This document shows positions 62,506 to 64,000 of a DNA stretch of 64,000 bases, in pieces. Each line of letters begins with the position of its first letter. Positions within the stretch are counted from its first letter, which is position 1. A program made the position numbers and the translations under genes. Origin of the DNA: Hyphomicrobium methylovorum (GTDB lineage Bacteria > Pseudomonadota > Alphaproteobacteria > Rhizobiales > Hyphomicrobiaceae); the NCBI RefSeq assembly GCF_013626205.1, contig NZ_QHJE01000001.1, positions 558,001 to 622,000 on the forward strand, read 5' to 3'. The notes below the pieces were generated by a model. The model worked only from the letters and a program-made list of their open reading frames with translations, was not told where the DNA came from and ran no database searches.

Positions 62506-63360
62506 ATGGGGCGCGCACCCTCGCAAAAACCACGTGCAATCAAGGCCCGGCCGGGCAAATCCGGCATCATTCGCGCAGGGATTGGCGGCTGGACGTTCGA
62601 GCCCTGGCGCGGGGTTTTCTATCCAGACGGCTTGGCGCACGCCAAGGAACTTCAGTACGCGAGCCGCCAACTCCCCGTCATCGAAGTCAACGGCACCTAC
62701 TATGGATCGCAGAAGCTTGCGACGTTTGCGAATTGGCGCGAGGAAACGCCTGACGACTTCATCTTCACGGTGAAGGGTCCGCGTTACGCGACGAACCGGC
62801 GTGAGCTTTCCGGTGCGGGTGAATCGATCCAGCGCTTCTTCGACTCCGGTGTGACGGAGCTTGGTGCGAAGCTCGGCCCACTTCTTTGGCAATTTGCTCC
62901 GACTAAGAAATTCGACGAAGCAGATTTCGGCTCGTTTCTCGATCTGCTCCCGGAGACGTTCAACGGCGTGCGCCTTCGTCATGCGCTGGAGGTTCGCAAC
63001 CCGTCGTTCTGCACGCCAGAGTTCATAGCTTTGGCGCGGCGTAAGTCTGCTGCGGTGGTTTTCGCCGATCACGCAACGTATCCGGCGATTGCCGACGTCA
63101 CGAGCGACTTTGTTTACCTGCGATTACAGACAGGCGATGACACCGTGCCGACCGCCTATAAGCCGAAGGCGCTCGACCAATGGGCGGAACGGGCAAAGAT
63201 ATGGGCAAAGGGCGGACAGCCGGACGATCTGCCAGCGGCCGATAAAGACACGCAGGCGAAGAGCGAGCCGCGCGACACGTTCGTATTCTTCATCCACGAA
63301 GGCAAGGTGCGCGCACCGAATGCGGCCATGGCGTTTATGAAACGCATCACGGCCGACTGA
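62506..63360 (+). CDS. DUF72 family protein
   Basis: The 284-residue TIM-barrel-like protein has GIGGWTFEPWRGVFYPDGL, VIEVNGTYYG, FIFTVKGPRYATNRREL, LGPLLWQFAP, ALEVRNPSF and VYLRLQTGD, all landmarks of DUF72 (YecE). The biochemical role is unknown. Complete length. Confidence 0.9.
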   Translation: MGRAPSQKPRAIKARPGKSGIIRAGIGGWTFEPWRGVFYPDGLAHAKELQYASRQLPVIEVNGTYYGSQKLATFANWREETPDDFIFTVKGPRYATNRRELSGAGESIQRFFDSGVTELGAKLGPLLWQFAPTKKFDEADFGSFLDLLPETFNGVRLRHALEVRNPSFCTPEFIALARRKSAAVVFADHATYPAIADVTSDFVYLRLQTGDDTVPTAYKPKALDQWAERAKIWAKGGQPDDLPAADKDTQAKSEPRDTFVFFIHEGKVRAPNAAMAFMKRITAD

Positions 63361-63371
63361 TCCGTATGCCG

Positions 63372-63620
63372 CTACCGCGCTCTGCGCCAATGGCGCTTGC
63401 GGTCATACGATCTGTATGTGTGCGGTCTCGAGAAACGCGTCGGAGGATAGGTGCCGCTCAATGCGCCCCAGCGCTGGAGCATCTCGGCATCGTACTCGCT
63501 GACGAGACCGGCACGCGCGTTCGCCCGGGCGTGCTCTACGTCGAAGATCGTATCCGCACGCGCGGACGACACGGCGGCTGTCGCGGTTATCGCCACAATG
63601 AAAATACCAGTTCGCAGCAT
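63372..63620 (-). CDS. Exported small protein with an ARAxxRAG motif
   Basis: The 82-residue product has a signal peptide (MLRTGIFIVAITATAAVSSA, cleavage near ARA-DT). The mature start, ADTIFDVEHARANARAG, then YDAEMLQRWGAL, parallels the 57009 protein (ADSISGVEGARAKDRAG). The C-terminus is basic (RSYDRKRHWRRAR) rather than Gly/Tyr rich. Function unknown. It converges on the DUF72 gene with an 11-base gap. Confidence 0.65.
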   Translation of the reverse strand: MLRTGIFIVAITATAAVSSARADTIFDVEHARANARAGLVSEYDAEMLQRWGALSGTYPPTRFSRPHTYRSYDRKRHWRRAR

Positions 63621-63871
63621 GTGCTTTCCAACTTCACTTCGCTCGGGCAGTTGCTCGGCAGCTAGACATTTTATCTCATCGCGTCCTGCTCCGATTAGCT
63701 CGTGCAGCACATGGTGACCGAATAATCGAGAAAACATCAACATTTGCATAACCGAAGCAAATCCGCGCCTCGTGCTTGCCACGTTCCTGCGGCGAATCTG
63801 ATAGATAGGGAGAATAATTGAGGGTGGAGCGCTTTGGCGTGCCCTTTGACCATAATTAGACGGAGCGCATC

Positions 63872-64000
63872 ATGTCGGACCGGACTCAACTCGCCATCGG
63901 CCGTAATTCCATTTCGGTCCCCCGGCTCACAAAACGTGTTGTTGAAGCAGTGTGCGCCACGGCTGTGACCGCCTTCGTGGCACTGGTCATCCTCGTCTTG
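63872..64000 (+). CDS. Start of a truncated gene running off the window
   Basis: An ATG with GGAG 6 bases upstream opens a frame of 43 codons to the window edge. It begins MSDRTQLAIGRNSIS and enters a hydrophobic stretch (AVTAFVALVILVL), so a membrane protein is likely. Too short to identify. Confidence 0.45.
   Translation, partial: MSDRTQLAIGRNSISVPRLTKRVVEAVCATAVTAFVALVILVL

Overview
The window is an ordinary GC-rich chromosomal segment of an alphaproteobacterium. It most likely comes from a Hyphomicrobium-like methylotroph of the Hyphomicrobiales. The reasons are an alphaproteobacterial Porin_2-type porin, alphaproteobacterial housekeeping genes (gyrA, ssb, uvrA, queA/tgt, coaD), a Rhodobacter/Rhizobium-type LexA box, and a DmoA-like dimethylsulfide monooxygenase closely resembling what I recall of the Hyphomicrobium sulfonivorans enzyme. 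No rRNA, phage, integrase, insertion sequence or CRISPR array was seen. One tRNA (Lys, TTT) is present.

Layout. 0-14 kb: a small lipoprotein, asparagine synthetase, a TetR-controlled EmrAB-type efflux pump with two palindromic operators, a patatin / acetoacetate decarboxylase / SDR dehydrogenase operon (ketone-body or PHB-type metabolism), a TonB-dependent receptor (ZnuD-like) with a possible Zur box, small exported proteins, and an isochorismatase-fold protein that lacks the catalytic cysteine. 14-30 kb: an organosulfur catabolic island. It holds dmoA, a divergent porin, an msuE-like FMN reductase, sfnG (dimethylsulfone monooxygenase), a riboflavin/FMN supply set (ribBA, flavin reductase, ribF, ribA), soxCD, a TetR regulator, a MaoC-like hydratase, an MFS transporter and an unrecognised polytopic membrane protein. 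30-46 kb: a LysR regulator, a serine hydrolase, an HWE histidine kinase, tRNA-Lys, an EamA transporter, a block of minus-strand housekeeping genes (ppiA, ppiB, DUF423, queA, tgt, an alkyltransferase-like protein, coaD, gyrA), a PRC-barrel protein, cytochrome c, and ssb with an SOS promoter. 46-64 kb: uvrA, a cupin, a VOC protein, a two-gene CBASS anti-phage system (CD-NTase + CapV phospholipase), a periplasmic beta carbonic anhydrase, many small exported or membrane proteins, an MFS transporter, a TonB-like protein and a DUF72 protein. At least 12 copies of a REP-like palindrome occur, all between 46.4 and 58.2 kb.

How the island works together. Two flavin-dependent, luciferase-like monooxygenases (SfnG for dimethylsulfone, DmoA for dimethylsulfide) need reduced FMN. 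The island encodes two candidate flavin reductases and four genes or domains that make or convert flavins. SoxCD handles a downstream inorganic sulfur intermediate. The strongest new observation is a 16-bp near-palindrome, TGKAYCG-NN-CGRTMCA. Seven good copies lie in front of dmoA/porin (three), the FMN reductase-sfnG operon, soxC, the tetR gene and the unknown membrane protein. This pattern indicates a local TetR regulon that defines the island.

Start codons were chosen from Shine-Dalgarno sequences, signal peptides and family length. Several remain ambiguous and this is stated where it applies. Functions come from motif recognition only; no database search was possible.
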